Origin: Halalkalicoccus sp. CGA53
GTDB lineage: Archaea > Halobacteriota > Halobacteria > Halobacteriales > Halalkalicoccaceae
Assembly (NCBI RefSeq): GCF_036429475.1
Contig: NZ_CP144125.1
Coordinates: 3,675,521 to 3,739,520 of the forward strand
Direction of reading: 5' to 3'
Length of the DNA stretch: 64,000 nt
The translations under genes and the position numbers were made by a program. This document shows, in pieces, positions 9,990 to 18,433 of the stretch (position 1 is its first letter; the number at the start of each line of letters is the position of its first letter). Under the pieces are notes generated by a model. The model did no database searches. It was not told the origin of the DNA and saw only the letters and a program-made list of their open reading frames with translations.

Positions 9990-11582
9990 ATGCAGACCGA
10001 CGAACCCTCCGATGAGGTCGTCGCCGACGGCGAGTCGCTCACGCCGGCGGACGTCGAACGGGTCGCCCGCGACGATCTCCTGGTTGTAGTCCCCGAGGAA
10101 TCCAAAGAGCGGGTGCGCCGCTCGCGCGAGCGCGTCGAGGCGGTACTGGAGACCGACGAGGTCGTCTACGGGCTGAACACCGGCTTCGGCGATCTCGTCG
10201 ACACGCGGGTGCCCCGCGAGGACCTCGATCGCCTCCAGGAGAACCTCGTGCGGAGCCACGCCTCCGGAGCGGGTCGAGAACTCTCCCGGGAGGAGGTCCG
10301 CGCGATGACCCTCGCCAGGGTCAACGCGCTCGTCACCGGCTACTCGGGGATCCGCGAGGTGGTGGTCGACCGACTCGTGACGATGCTGAACGAGGGTATC
10401 CACCCGGTCGTTCGCTCGCGCGGGAGCCTCGGCGCGAGCGGCGACCTCGCGCCACTCGCCGGGATGGCGCTCGTACTGATCGGCGAGGGCGAGGCGGACG
10501 TCGACGGCGAGCGGCTCCCCGGCGACGATGCGCTCGCCACCGCCGGCGTCGAACCCGTCTCGCTCGCGCCGAAGGAAGGGCTCGCGCTGATCAACGGAAC
10601 GCAACTCGTCGTCGGCCTCGCCGCGCTCTGTCTCCGCGACGCCGAGCGCGTGGTGGGGACCGCCGACGTCGCCGGGGCGTTCACGACCGAGGTGACGATG
10701 GGGACGACCGCCGCGTGCGACCCGATGCTCTCTGCGGTCAGACCCCACCCCGGACAGGCCCGGAGCGCGAAGAACGTGAAAGCAGTCACCCGGAACTCCG
10801 AGGTCGTCGAGTCCCACCGCAACTGCGATCGGGTGCAGGACGCCTACTCGGTCCGATGTCTCCCGCAGGTCCACGGCGCGGTCAGAGAGGCACTCGACCA
10901 CCTGCGTGAGGCCGTCGAGATCGAGTTGAACAGCGCGACGGACAACCCGCTGATATTCGACGCGGCCGACGTCTCCGACCGAGCGAGCGGCACCGAGCGC
11001 GTCGGCGTACTCTCGGGCGGGAACTTCCACGCCGAGGTTCTCGCGCTGAGACTCGACTACCTCGCCGGGGCACTCACCGAACTCGCCGCGGTCACCGAAC
11101 GGCGGGTCGACCGCCTACTCAACCCGAACCACCAGGAGGCGTACCTCCCGCCGTTCCTCGCCCGGGATGGCGGCCTCGAGTCGGGGCTGATGATCGCCCA
11201 GTACACCGCTGCGGCGTTGCTCAACGAGTGTCGGGCGGAGGGACGGCCGGCGAGCGACAGCACCCCGGTCAGCGGCGGCCAGGAGGACCACGTCAGCATG
11301 GGCGCGACCTCCGCGTTCGCCGCCAGACGGGTCACCGAGCGCGTCGGCGCAATCGTCGGGATCGAACTGCTCTGTGCGGCCGAGGCCGCCGAGTACGTCG
11401 ACGACGACCTCTCGTTCGGGGACGGGACGAAGGCGGTTTACGGGTGCGTCCGCGAACACGTCGATCCGCTCTCCGGTGATCGACCGCTCCACGACGACGT
11501 CGAGACGCTCGCGTCGCTCGCGAGGGAGGGGGTCGTCGTCGATGCCGCCGAAAGAGCGGTCGGCGAGTCGCTCTCGCCCTAG
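9990..11582 (+). CDS. hutH: Histidine ammonia-lyase
   Basis: 530 residues. It removes ammonia from histidine to give urocanate, the entry step of the pathway completed by hutU and hutI. The MIO prosthetic group forms from Ala149-Ser150-Gly151 in GSLGASGDLAPLAG. Other active-site blocks are present: VYGLNTGFGD (59-68), INGTQ, and QDAYSVRCLPQVHG. ATG 9990 gives the normal length. The gene is monocistronic here, separated from hutI by the reversed DsrE-like gene; its stop overlaps the end of the RPA-associated gene by four bases. Confidence 0.96.
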   Translation: MQTDEPSDEVVADGESLTPADVERVARDDLLVVVPEESKERVRRSRERVEAVLETDEVVYGLNTGFGDLVDTRVPREDLDRLQENLVRSHASGAGRELSREEVRAMTLARVNALVTGYSGIREVVVDRLVTMLNEGIHPVVRSRGSLGASGDLAPLAGMALVLIGEGEADVDGERLPGDDALATAGVEPVSLAPKEGLALINGTQLVVGLAALCLRDAERVVGTADVAGAFTTEVTMGTTAACDPMLSAVRPHPGQARSAKNVKAVTRNSEVVESHRNCDRVQDAYSVRCLPQVHGAVREALDHLREAVEIELNSATDNPLIFDAADVSDRASGTERVGVLSGGNFHAEVLALRLDYLAGALTELAAVTERRVDRLLNPNHQEAYLPPFLARDGGLESGLMIAQYTAAALLNECRAEGRPASDSTPVSGGQEDHVSMGATSAFAARRVTERVGAIVGIELLCAAEAAEYVDDDLSFGDGTKAVYGCVREHVDPLSGDRPLHDDVETLASLAREGVVVDAAERAVGESLSP

Positions 11583-12178
11583 GCTTCGGCTTCGGGTTCC
11601 TCTGACTCGATCTCGTCGAGGCTCTCGAGCGCCGTCGCGACCGCCTGCCGGTAGTTCTCGACCGGGAGGTCGTAGTGCTCGCGCGCCATCGAGGCGTACT
11701 CGTTGGCCTCGTCGTCGAACGTTTTGAGGCGATCGATCGTCCGTTCTGCGGTCTCGACGACCCAGCGGTCGCGGATTCCGGCGTCGACCTCGGTGATCGA
11801 CTCGGGGCGGATCGAGACGTTGATCGAGCCGTCGTCGGTCTCGTACGTGCGTGGCTTCCCGGCGACGGCCACGTACGCCGGGGGTTCGATCTCGCGGAGC
11901 GCGGTCGCCGCCTCGGGCTGGTACTGGCCGGCGTAGACGAAGAAGGTCCCCGTCGGGTCGACGATCCGACCCTGCCAGTACTCGTTGTCCTCGCCGACGT
12001 CGTTCTTCTCGGTGAGGGTGCCGACGAAGAAGACGCGGTTCGCACGCGCGCCCGTCGGGAGCAGCAGGTACAGCGGCGCGCGCTCGTCGTCGCTCTCCTT
12101 GAACGTGTAGCTCGCGTCGTTGAACTCGCGGGCGAAGACGCGCTGGGCGACCTCGCGGGTGGGGGCTGCGCCGCTCAT
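11579..12178 (-). CDS. rpap3: RPA-associated protein (COG3390)
   Basis: 199 residues. An OB-fold protein that partners archaeal single-stranded DNA-binding protein RPA. Visible features are the N-terminal block TREVAQRVFAREFNDASYTFKESDDERAP, the strand-rich centre (NRVFFVGTLTEKNDVG, WQGRIVDPTGTFFVYAG) and an acidic tail. In Haloferax the equivalent pair is RPA3/RPAP3, and length and order match that pair better than RPA1/RPAP1. It starts one base after the rpa stop, so it is co-transcribed. The subtype is inference from size. Confidence 0.88.
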   Translation of the reverse strand: MSGAAPTREVAQRVFAREFNDASYTFKESDDERAPLYLLLPTGARANRVFFVGTLTEKNDVGEDNEYWQGRIVDPTGTFFVYAGQYQPEAATALREIEPPAYVAVAGKPRTYETDDGSINVSIRPESITEVDAGIRDRWVVETAERTIDRLKTFDDEANEYASMAREHYDLPVENYRQAVATALESLDEIESEEPEAEA

Positions 12179-13111
12179 TCAGATCGACCTCGCTCTGATC
12201 AGCGTCGCTTCAGGGTCCGTTGGCCCGCCCAGTTCCTCCACCTCGTCGGCGAGCACGTACCGGCCGTACTTCGGGCCCGACACCCGGTAGTACCGTCCGA
12301 GGGTTGCGGTTCGCATCTCGTCCGCGACGACGGTCGTGTCGAGGGCGTCCATCGCCATCTGCTTCGCCTCGTCGAGTTCGATCCCGGTCAGCTCCTCCGT
12401 ACTCTCCTGATCGAAGATGACCTCCTGGACCACGAGGCCGTCGTCGAGGACGCCCTTGATCCGGAGGTCGAACTCGCCGTCGACCTCGCCGTGTTCGGCA
12501 CACCGGCCGTTCTGGAGGACGCGCGTACAGCCCTCCTCCGGACAGCGCTTGATCAGGCCGCTGCCGCGCTGGATGTCGACCAGCGCGCCCTCGACCTCGA
12601 TGGCGTCGTCGCCGACCTCGATCTCCTCGTTGAGTTCGGTGATCCGTGTGGTTCGGTTGAGCTTCACCGAGTACCGACCCTCGTACTCGTCGGTGACGAC
12701 GTTCTCGAACCGGTAGGAGACACCCTCGGAGAGCGTCGGGAGGTCCGACGTCGCCCACTTGGTGAACTTCAGCGTACCCGACGGGTCGCCCAACAGTCCG
12801 ACCTGGTCGATCGAGTCGCTCCTCGGCTCCCAGAGGTCGACCAGTTTCGCCTCGATGTCGACCCACTCGTCGGGGGCGTCGACCTCCGCGAGCTGGATCT
12901 GGCGGTTGCCACCGCCGCCGGAGATGTCTTCTCGCTCCAGGCCCGCCTGGTCGAGGTAGTGGTTCGTGACGCTCCGGCGTGCCTCGTCGGCGGGGATCTT
13001 GTACTCCTCGACGAGCGTCGCCAGTCGGTCTTCGACCTCCTCTGTACTGACCTCTAGGTGTTCCGAGAACTGTTCCGCTATCGCTTCCGCGTGGTTTCGC
13101 AGGTCGCTCAT
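12179..13111 (-). CDS. rpa3: Replication protein A, single-stranded DNA-binding (RPA3-like)
   Basis: 310 residues, the size of haloarchaeal RPA3. After a helical N-terminus (1-60) comes one OB fold (about 72-165, with WVDIEAKLVDLWEP and GTLKFTKWA). A second OB-like part (about 170-270) contains a zinc finger with Cys190, Cys195, Cys204 and His207. It should coat single-stranded DNA in replication and repair. It is the first gene of a two-gene unit with its associated protein. The N-terminal ATG at 13111 is clean and follows a 131-base divergent intergenic region. Confidence 0.92.
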   Translation of the reverse strand: MSDLRNHAEAIAEQFSEHLEVSTEEVEDRLATLVEEYKIPADEARRSVTNHYLDQAGLEREDISGGGGNRQIQLAEVDAPDEWVDIEAKLVDLWEPRSDSIDQVGLLGDPSGTLKFTKWATSDLPTLSEGVSYRFENVVTDEYEGRYSVKLNRTTRITELNEEIEVGDDAIEVEGALVDIQRGSGLIKRCPEEGCTRVLQNGRCAEHGEVDGEFDLRIKGVLDDGLVVQEVIFDQESTEELTGIELDEAKQMAMDALDTTVVADEMRTATLGRYYRVSGPKYGRYVLADEVEELGGPTDPEATLIRARSI

Positions 13112-13242
13112 GATCTCACTGTCTCCGCCTGTTTTCCTCGGGAGACGTACGTCGGTTGGTTCCCGATGGGTTAAAAAGTTGCGCGAGCGGGGTGAAAGTG
13201 GTGTGTCGACGGCTCTTTGTGCACAGAGTTTCAGGTACAGCT

Positions 13243-13530
13243 ATGGTCGATCCGGATCGGGTGGACCGGTTTCTCCGCTCGAAGGTCCGCGACGCCGGTC
13301 GGACGTACGAGCGGGCGCGATACGCCTACCGCGACGCGCGCGACTCGGTCCGATCGGACGGCCTCGACCGCGACGGGGCCGGCCGTGCACGGATCGTCTG
13401 CCGGCGCTACGCCGAACGCCGTGCGGTCGAGGTCGACGACCACGCCCGCCCCTCCTGCTACGAGCCCGGCCACCCCGACTGCGAGGGCTGTGTCGAGGAC
13501 ATCAGAACCGGCTCCGTCGAAACCTGGTAG
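13243..13530 (+). CDS. Small conserved haloarchaeal protein with C-terminal cysteines
   Basis: 95 residues. A basic helical N-terminal half (VDRFLRSKVRDAGRTYERARYAYRDARD) is followed by ARIVCRRYAERRAVEVDD and a C-terminal knuckle, C-x7-C-x2-C (CYEPGHPDCEGC), which could bind zinc together with the upstream Cys. I recall similar proteins beside rpa genes in haloarchaea but no assigned function. ATG 13243 is preferred; longer versions of the frame add a non-acidic head. Confidence 0.7.
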   Translation: MVDPDRVDRFLRSKVRDAGRTYERARYAYRDARDSVRSDGLDRDGAGRARIVCRRYAERRAVEVDDHARPSCYEPGHPDCEGCVEDIRTGSVETW

Positions 13531-13533
13531 CGA

Positions 13534-14022
13534 CTACTCGTCGTTCCGCCGGTCGAGCCGGCGTACCCGTACGACCCCGTCGTTGGTCACGCCGACGAGC
13601 AGCGGCCGTTTCACCTCGCGGCCAGAGATCGCGTCGCCAGCCGCCTCGCTGATCGAGCGCATCAGCTCCGGCGCGCTCTGGTTCACCTTCACCGACGCCT
13701 CGTCACACGCGGCGTACACACGGGTCGGGACGTCGTAGAGGTCGACCTCGGCGTCGATCTCGACCTGCACCGGCGCGCGGAGCGCCTCCGCGAACGCGAC
13801 CGTCTCGTGGGCCTTCTCGACGTTCGTCCGGGCGCTCGACTCGACGCTCGAGACGTTCGCCCGCGAGGTGCCCAACCGGTCGGCGATCGTCGCCTGCGAG
13901 ACGCCCCGTTCCCGGAGCGCGAGCACCTGCGCCTGCCGACGGGTCAGCACGTTCGTCTCCGGGTCGAACCCGATGCGCTCTAGGATCCCGTCGGGGTCGG
14001 GCGGGTCGGGCTCGTCGCTCAT
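13534..14022 (-). CDS. Tfx-family DNA-binding protein
   Basis: 162 residues. Residues 25-75 are a helix-turn-helix of the Tfx type (LTRRQAQVLALRERGVSQ then IADRLGTSRANVSSVESSA). The C-terminal half (80-160) is the Tfx ligand-like domain (VQVEIDAEVDLYDVPTRVYAACDEASVKVN). The founding Tfx is a methanogen regulator of molybdenum formylmethanofuran dehydrogenase genes; haloarchaeal members have no agreed target. It is followed at 62 bases by the TRAM gene upstream in the same direction, so the two may be co-transcribed. Confidence 0.88.
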   Translation of the reverse strand: MSDEPDPPDPDGILERIGFDPETNVLTRRQAQVLALRERGVSQATIADRLGTSRANVSSVESSARTNVEKAHETVAFAEALRAPVQVEIDAEVDLYDVPTRVYAACDEASVKVNQSAPELMRSISEAAGDAISGREVKRPLLVGVTNDGVVRVRRLDRRNDE

Positions 14023-14084
14023 GGTCCTCCTTCGAACCCTGTTATGAAAACAGACGTGGTCGCCGGCCCGCCGGCCGAGGTGTC

Positions 14085-14561
14085 CTACGCGCCCCAGAAG
14101 TTCTCGCGGCTGCCGAGCCGCTCGGGCCGCGACCGACGCCCCGGACGTCTCCGGTCCGCCTCGTCGGCCTCCTCTGCCTCGTCGACGTCCCCCGCCGCCT
14201 CGTCGCTCTCGTCGTCCTCCTCCGGCTCCCACGGCAGGCGCTCGACCTCGTCCGCTCGGGCGTGGTTCGAGCGCACCTTCGTGATCTTCACCTTCGCACG
14301 GGCGTCGGGCAGCACCCCGTCGACCATCACGATGAAGCCGTCCTCGGTCCGTCCGACGCCGGCGCCGCTCTCGTGGATGTCGGTCACCTCGACGACGACC
14401 TCCTCGCCGATCTTCACGGGCTGCTGTTTCAGGTCGCGGATCGGCTGGCTGTAGTGACTACACCACTCGACGCCGCCGCGGTCGCCGTAATGAACGCAGC
14501 CCATCCCCTCGATCTGTTCGGTGAAACTCGGACACTCCTCGGCCAGTGGGCAATCCGGCAT
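14085..14561 (-). CDS. TRAM-domain RNA-binding protein with N-terminal cysteine motif
   Basis: 158 residues from ATG 14561. The N-terminus holds Cys4, Cys10, Cys22 and Cys34 (CPLAEEC, GMGCVHYGDRG, EWCSHY), a likely zinc site. Residues 47-105 form a TRAM domain (VKIGEEVVVEVTDIHESGAG then GFIVMVDGVLPDARAKVKI). The tail is very acidic, then arginine-rich. TRAM proteins bind tRNA or rRNA or act as RNA chaperones; the target here is unknown. The longer frame upstream is rejected because it is basic and runs into the hairpin cassette. Confidence 0.85.
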   Translation of the reverse strand: MPDCPLAEECPSFTEQIEGMGCVHYGDRGGVEWCSHYSQPIRDLKQQPVKIGEEVVVEVTDIHESGAGVGRTEDGFIVMVDGVLPDARAKVKITKVRSNHARADEVERLPWEPEEDDESDEAAGDVDEAEEADEADRRRPGRRSRPERLGSRENFWGA

Positions 14562-14600
14562 ACGGACGCTACTCAACCGGAAAGCTAAACGCTTTCCATG

Positions 14601-14767
14601 CACCTTTTTACTCGTCGGGTGTCCTCGCGCCTTCGGCGCTGCGGGCACCGCTCCGAGTAAAAATCTGTTCTGCGAACGCTCCGCGTTCGCAGAAGCAGCG
14701 AGACGGCGGAGCCGTCTCGCCCGCCACCAAAAAGACCGCGAACGAGCGAAGCGAGTTCGCGGACCGC
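14601..14767. repeat. Cluster of four strong stem-loops
   Basis: Four inverted repeats follow one another. (1) tttttactcg at 14605-14614 pairs with cgagtaaaaa at 14654-14663 around an inner gcgccttcggcgc. (2) ttctgcgaacg / cgttcgcagaa, 14668-14694, 11-bp stem. (3) gcgagacggc-gga-gccgtctcgc, 14698-14720, 10-bp stem with a 3-base loop. (4) ccgcgaac / gttcgcgg with gagcgaagcga between, 14737-14763. There is no open frame with haloarchaeal codon use. The cluster lies between the TRAM gene and the AT-rich promoter of the Tat-signal gene. It could be a miniature mobile element, a structured RNA or a boundary; none is proved. Confidence 0.7.
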
Positions 14768-14994
14768 ACCGCTACAGATTATGTTCACCTCCATTTCAGT
14801 GGTTCCCTCGAGAGCGTACATGATATGGGGTTGAACGAACAGATAGCGCATATTCGGCTATCGAATCTACCCAATACTGTCCGCTACGAGTCATCACAGG
14901 TTGTCACCGGCATGGGGTTCGGTGAATCACTCCCCAGTTACAGCCGACAGTATATCCGTCCGAAATTTTAAATTACGGCTTGTTTTAATAGGCA

Positions 14995-15003
14995 AATTTA
15001 TCT
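14995..15003 (+). promoter_or_regulatory. TATA-like box for the beta-helix protein gene
   Basis: The motif aaatttatc lies 28-36 bases before the ATG at 15031, inside an AT-rich stretch (about 14960-15010) that contrasts with the GC-rich surroundings. The position fits a short-leader haloarchaeal transcript. The 200 bases before it (14780-14990) hold no gene I can support. Confidence 0.5.
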
Positions 15004-15030
15004 ATTGGAGCGTTGTGCATCTCGTGTTCC

Positions 15031-16083
15031 ATGAACAGATCACTCGAAGAGACATACAAATCAACCGGAAGACGAGAGGGCAGAATCCTTGGCCGCAGAA
15101 CCTTGCTACGAACTGTCGGTGCGGCTGGAATCGGACTCGCCGCCAGCAAGTCTGCCAGTGCCACCGACTCTGATAATCCGACGGAGATCGATTCGTGTGC
15201 GGTTATCGACGAACCCGGCGAGTACGAGATCGTCTCCGACATCACACCGGACCTGATCGAGGCTCCCGGGTGTATCGTCATAACGGCGGACGACGTCTAC
15301 CTGAACGGGAACGGCTATACGATCGATATCCGTGACGCAGAGTTCGAGCGAGTCGGCTTCTACGAGGATCCGAGGGCGATCGCGGTCAATCCCTTCGCCC
15401 TCGAGAGGGACGTGACGATCCTCGACGACGTCGTGATCGAGAACGTCGATATCCTCGGCGGGAGCGGGGGAATCGAGTATACGTTCACAGGCGGGAGAAC
15501 GACCGGAATCACGGTGAGAGAGAGTGGTAGCGGGATTCGTATTCGGTTCCAGGGTCCTTCGGTCGAGCAGTGTACGCTCGAGGACAACATCACGGGCATC
15601 GATCTGCAGGGTGATCCCGACGTCTACGGGGGCACAGGGAGCACTATCGATCACTGTACGATCCAGCGGAACCGGAGTACAGGTGTCTTCGTCGGTCACG
15701 AGATGTCTTCGACCATCACCGCCTGTCGAGTTCTGAGGAACGGGATCGGCGTCCTCGAATCAGTATTTGGCGGCGGAAGCCAGATCCGGGACAGCAACAT
15801 CTGCTTCAACGAACACTACGGGGTTTCGAACATCGATACCCCTGCAGACGACGAGTTCCCCGAATTCTCGAACATTACCGACGCGATCGAGAACTACTGG
15901 GGTGCCGCGAACGGGCCGTCGAGTTTCGGTGATCCTCCGACATCATTTACCGATCCAGAGACCGGGCGGCCGGCCGATGGAGACGGGGACGTGATCTCGG
16001 AATCGCTCGACCCCGGCGTGTCCAACGTCCGATTCGACCCGTTTCTCGAAGAACCGAACCGCGACGCTGGGGATCGGAGATAG
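15031..16083 (+). CDS. Tat-exported parallel beta-helix (NosD-like) protein
   Basis: 350 residues. A twin-arginine signal (GRRTLLRTVGAAGIGLAAS, about residues 22-40) ends at SASA, so export in folded form by the Tat system is predicted. The mature part carries repeated right-handed beta-helix turns (DVYLNGNGYTIDI, NVDILGG, TLEDNITGIDL, TIQRNRSTGVFV, NICFNEHYGV), then NYWGAANGPSS, a typical end block of CASH/NosD-type helices. Such proteins bind or cut sugars, or act in surface assembly; no catalytic residues are evident. Codon use is less GC-biased than neighbours, which suggests an acquired gene. Confidence 0.85.
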   Translation: MNRSLEETYKSTGRREGRILGRRTLLRTVGAAGIGLAASKSASATDSDNPTEIDSCAVIDEPGEYEIVSDITPDLIEAPGCIVITADDVYLNGNGYTIDIRDAEFERVGFYEDPRAIAVNPFALERDVTILDDVVIENVDILGGSGGIEYTFTGGRTTGITVRESGSGIRIRFQGPSVEQCTLEDNITGIDLQGDPDVYGGTGSTIDHCTIQRNRSTGVFVGHEMSSTITACRVLRNGIGVLESVFGGGSQIRDSNICFNEHYGVSNIDTPADDEFPEFSNITDAIENYWGAANGPSSFGDPPTSFTDPETGRPADGDGDVISESLDPGVSNVRFDPFLEEPNRDAGDRR

Positions 16084-16226
16084 CGGGGTTCGGGCGTTTT
16101 CTATATTGTGGGGGAGATACCGTCGGAGGTATAGTGATAGCTATATTATAACAAGGGATTCGATACGTCCAATCCAGCCGAGTGGTCGTCTCTCGGGCTT
16201 TCGAATCTACTCCAGCAAAATACGAC

Positions 16227-17219
16227 TCACGCCAACGGCGTCCGCTCGACTACAGTCCCGTCGTACGTCGGATACTGCTCGACGATCTCGCCTTTCCCCA
16301 CGTCGCCCTCCTCTATCATCTCCTCTAGGAGCCACCAGGCGAGTTCGACGTGGTTCGCCTTCACCGTGTAGAACTCCTCCGGAATGCCGAGGTCGCGCAA
16401 GCGGGCTTCAGTCTCCCAGGTCTTCCCGTAAACGATCGTCCCGTCGTCGGTCACGTCGTCGAACTCCCGACGGACGTTCTCGGCCATGCGCTGGAGGCGT
16501 TTCCTGTGCTGGGCGGCGTCCTTGAACACGCTCGTACAGAAGTAGACCTTCGGGTGGTCGGCCATCTCCTCCAGGATCCCCTTCGAGCCCTCGACCGCGC
16601 TCATGTGCCCGTCTTCGAGTTCGTAGCCCTCCGCGCGCATTCGCTCGTAGTTGCCATCGCTCATCTCGAACTGGTTGACGTTGCAGAACTCCGCGGCGCC
16701 CTCGTCGAGGAACTCTATGAACTCGCGTTCGGGGCGGATGCCCGGGATCTCGAAGGCGGGGGTGAGCCCCTCCTCGCGGGCGATATAGAGGATCTCCTCC
16801 CACTCGGTGCCGTGGAGCTCTCCCCAGAGCTCGTACGGCGGGTGAAACCGGATCTCGTCGAGGCCGGCCTCGGCGAGCTTTCGCATGTTCTCGCGTCCAC
16901 CGGTGATCCCGGTGTAGAGGTGGGTGTGGTGCTCGGGGCCGAACTCCTCTTTCAGCAGGCGGAGGTACCGGGTGGTGCGGCCCATCGCCTCCTGGGGTTC
17001 GCCGCCGGTGATCGATGTGCCCAGCGCGTCCATCAGCTTCGCCTCCTGGATGACGTCCTCGTCTCGCTCGACCGGGCGCTCGTTGGCGTAGACCTGCTCG
17101 ACGTTCTTTCGTTTCTCCCCGAGCGGGCAGTAGAAACAGTCGCGCTCGTCGCAGTAGCCGTAGACGAACAGCACCATCTTGCCGCCGAGCGCGCACTGCT
17201 CACAGCCCTTCGAGATCAT
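16227..17219 (-). CDS. Radical SAM protein (COG2108-like) with CX4CX2C cluster motif
   Basis: 330 residues. A TIM-barrel radical SAM enzyme related to pyruvate formate-lyase activating enzymes. The presumed [4Fe-4S]/SAM site is Cys23-x4-Cys28-x2-Cys31 (GYCDERDCFYC), one residue longer in the first gap than the canonical CX3CX2C. An extra pair, Cys6 and Cys9, precedes it. SITGGEPQ follows for SAM binding, and SPP-like HPPYELWGELHG and EIPGIRPE are present. The substrate is unknown. The ATG at 17219 is the only start ahead of Cys6. It is divergent from the DUF373 gene. Confidence 0.87.
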   Translation of the reverse strand: MISKGCEQCALGGKMVLFVYGYCDERDCFYCPLGEKRKNVEQVYANERPVERDEDVIQEAKLMDALGTSITGGEPQEAMGRTTRYLRLLKEEFGPEHHTHLYTGITGGRENMRKLAEAGLDEIRFHPPYELWGELHGTEWEEILYIAREEGLTPAFEIPGIRPEREFIEFLDEGAAEFCNVNQFEMSDGNYERMRAEGYELEDGHMSAVEGSKGILEEMADHPKVYFCTSVFKDAAQHRKRLQRMAENVRREFDDVTDDGTIVYGKTWETEARLRDLGIPEEFYTVKANHVELAWWLLEEMIEEGDVGKGEIVEQYPTYDGTVVERTPLA

Positions 17220-17316
17220 TCTCTGTCTCGGAGAACCGCCCCCAGCGGCAAAAGCCGCTCGGGTTCCGCTCGAGAGAGGGAAAACAGTTAACGGCCCGAC
17301 CCCGTAGCGCGTGTAG

Positions 17317-18402
17317 ATGCTGCTGGTGCTGTGTGTCGACCTCGACGACGACCTCGGGCGCAAGGCGGGCGTCGAGACGCCCGTCATCGGTCGGGACGCC
17401 GTCGAGGAGGCCGCCGTCGCGCTCGCGACGGTCGACCCCGAGGACTCCGACGTGAACGTCCTCTTCCAGGGCGTCCACATCGCCGACGAGTTCGGGGAGA
17501 AGGGCGAGGCGGTCACCGTCGCAGCGGTCACCGGCACCGAGAAGGCGGACGTGAGCGCGAACCGAAAGGTCGGGGAGGAACTCGACTACGTCCTCGCGAG
17601 CCTCTCGACGGACGAACGGGTCTCCGCGGTCGTCGTCACCGACGGCGCACAGGACGAGTCGGTGATCCCGGTGATCCGCTCGCGCGTGCCCGTCGACGGC
17701 GTTCGGAGAGTGGTCGTCCGTCAGGCCCAGGACCTCGAATCGATGTACTACACGATCAAGCAGGTGCTGAACGACCCGGAGACCCGCGGGACGATCCTCG
17801 TTCCCCTGGGGATCCTGCTGCTGATCTACCCGCTTGCGACGCTCGCCGACCGCTTCGGCTTCCCCGGCGCGACCCTGGGCGTGCTCTCCGCGCTGCTCGG
17901 CCTCTACCTGCTCGCCCGCGGACTGGGTGCACAGGAGGCGATCGACCGCTGGGCCGAGCGCGTTCGCACGGTGCTCTACACCGGCCGGGTGACACTGATC
18001 ACGAGCGTCGTCGCCGCCGCACTGCTCCTGATCGGGGGGATCGGCGGGGTCGAAGCCCTGGAGACGGCACAGGTGGGCGAACAGCTCACGGCGTTGGAGG
18101 TGATCGCCGCGCTCGTCTACGGCGCGGTCCAGTGGTTCGCCGCCGCGGGGATCACGTCCAGCTTGGGACGGATCACCGACGCCTACCTCGCCGATCGACT
18201 GGAGTGGCGCTACCTGAACGCGCCCTTCTACGTGATCTCGATCGCGGTCGTCCTCCACGGCGTGAGCGCCTTCCTGCTCGGCTATCAGACCCTGCCGTAC
18301 GTCGCCGCGGCGCTCACCGCGGGCACGCTCGTCGGGCTCGTGAGTACGCTCACCTTCGCCATCGTCGAGACGCGTTCGGCGAGACGGGCGAAGCCGACGT
18401 GA
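17317..18402 (+). CDS. DUF373 family membrane protein
   Basis: 361 residues. The N-terminal 140 residues are a soluble alpha/beta domain (LLVLCVDLDDDLGRKAG at the start, then AVVVTDGAQDESVIPVI), the hallmark of archaeal DUF373 proteins. Four to five transmembrane segments follow (about 160-350). The Asp-rich start (DLDDDLG) could bind metal or nucleotide. No function is established for the family. A second gene follows 31 bases downstream and is probably co-transcribed. Confidence 0.85.
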   Translation: MLLVLCVDLDDDLGRKAGVETPVIGRDAVEEAAVALATVDPEDSDVNVLFQGVHIADEFGEKGEAVTVAAVTGTEKADVSANRKVGEELDYVLASLSTDERVSAVVVTDGAQDESVIPVIRSRVPVDGVRRVVVRQAQDLESMYYTIKQVLNDPETRGTILVPLGILLLIYPLATLADRFGFPGATLGVLSALLGLYLLARGLGAQEAIDRWAERVRTVLYTGRVTLITSVVAAALLLIGGIGGVEALETAQVGEQLTALEVIAALVYGAVQWFAAAGITSSLGRITDAYLADRLEWRYLNAPFYVISIAVVLHGVSAFLLGYQTLPYVAAALTAGTLVGLVSTLTFAIVETRSARRAKPT

Positions 18403-18433
18403 GGCGTATGTCGCGTCACGCCGTACGGGGGAT

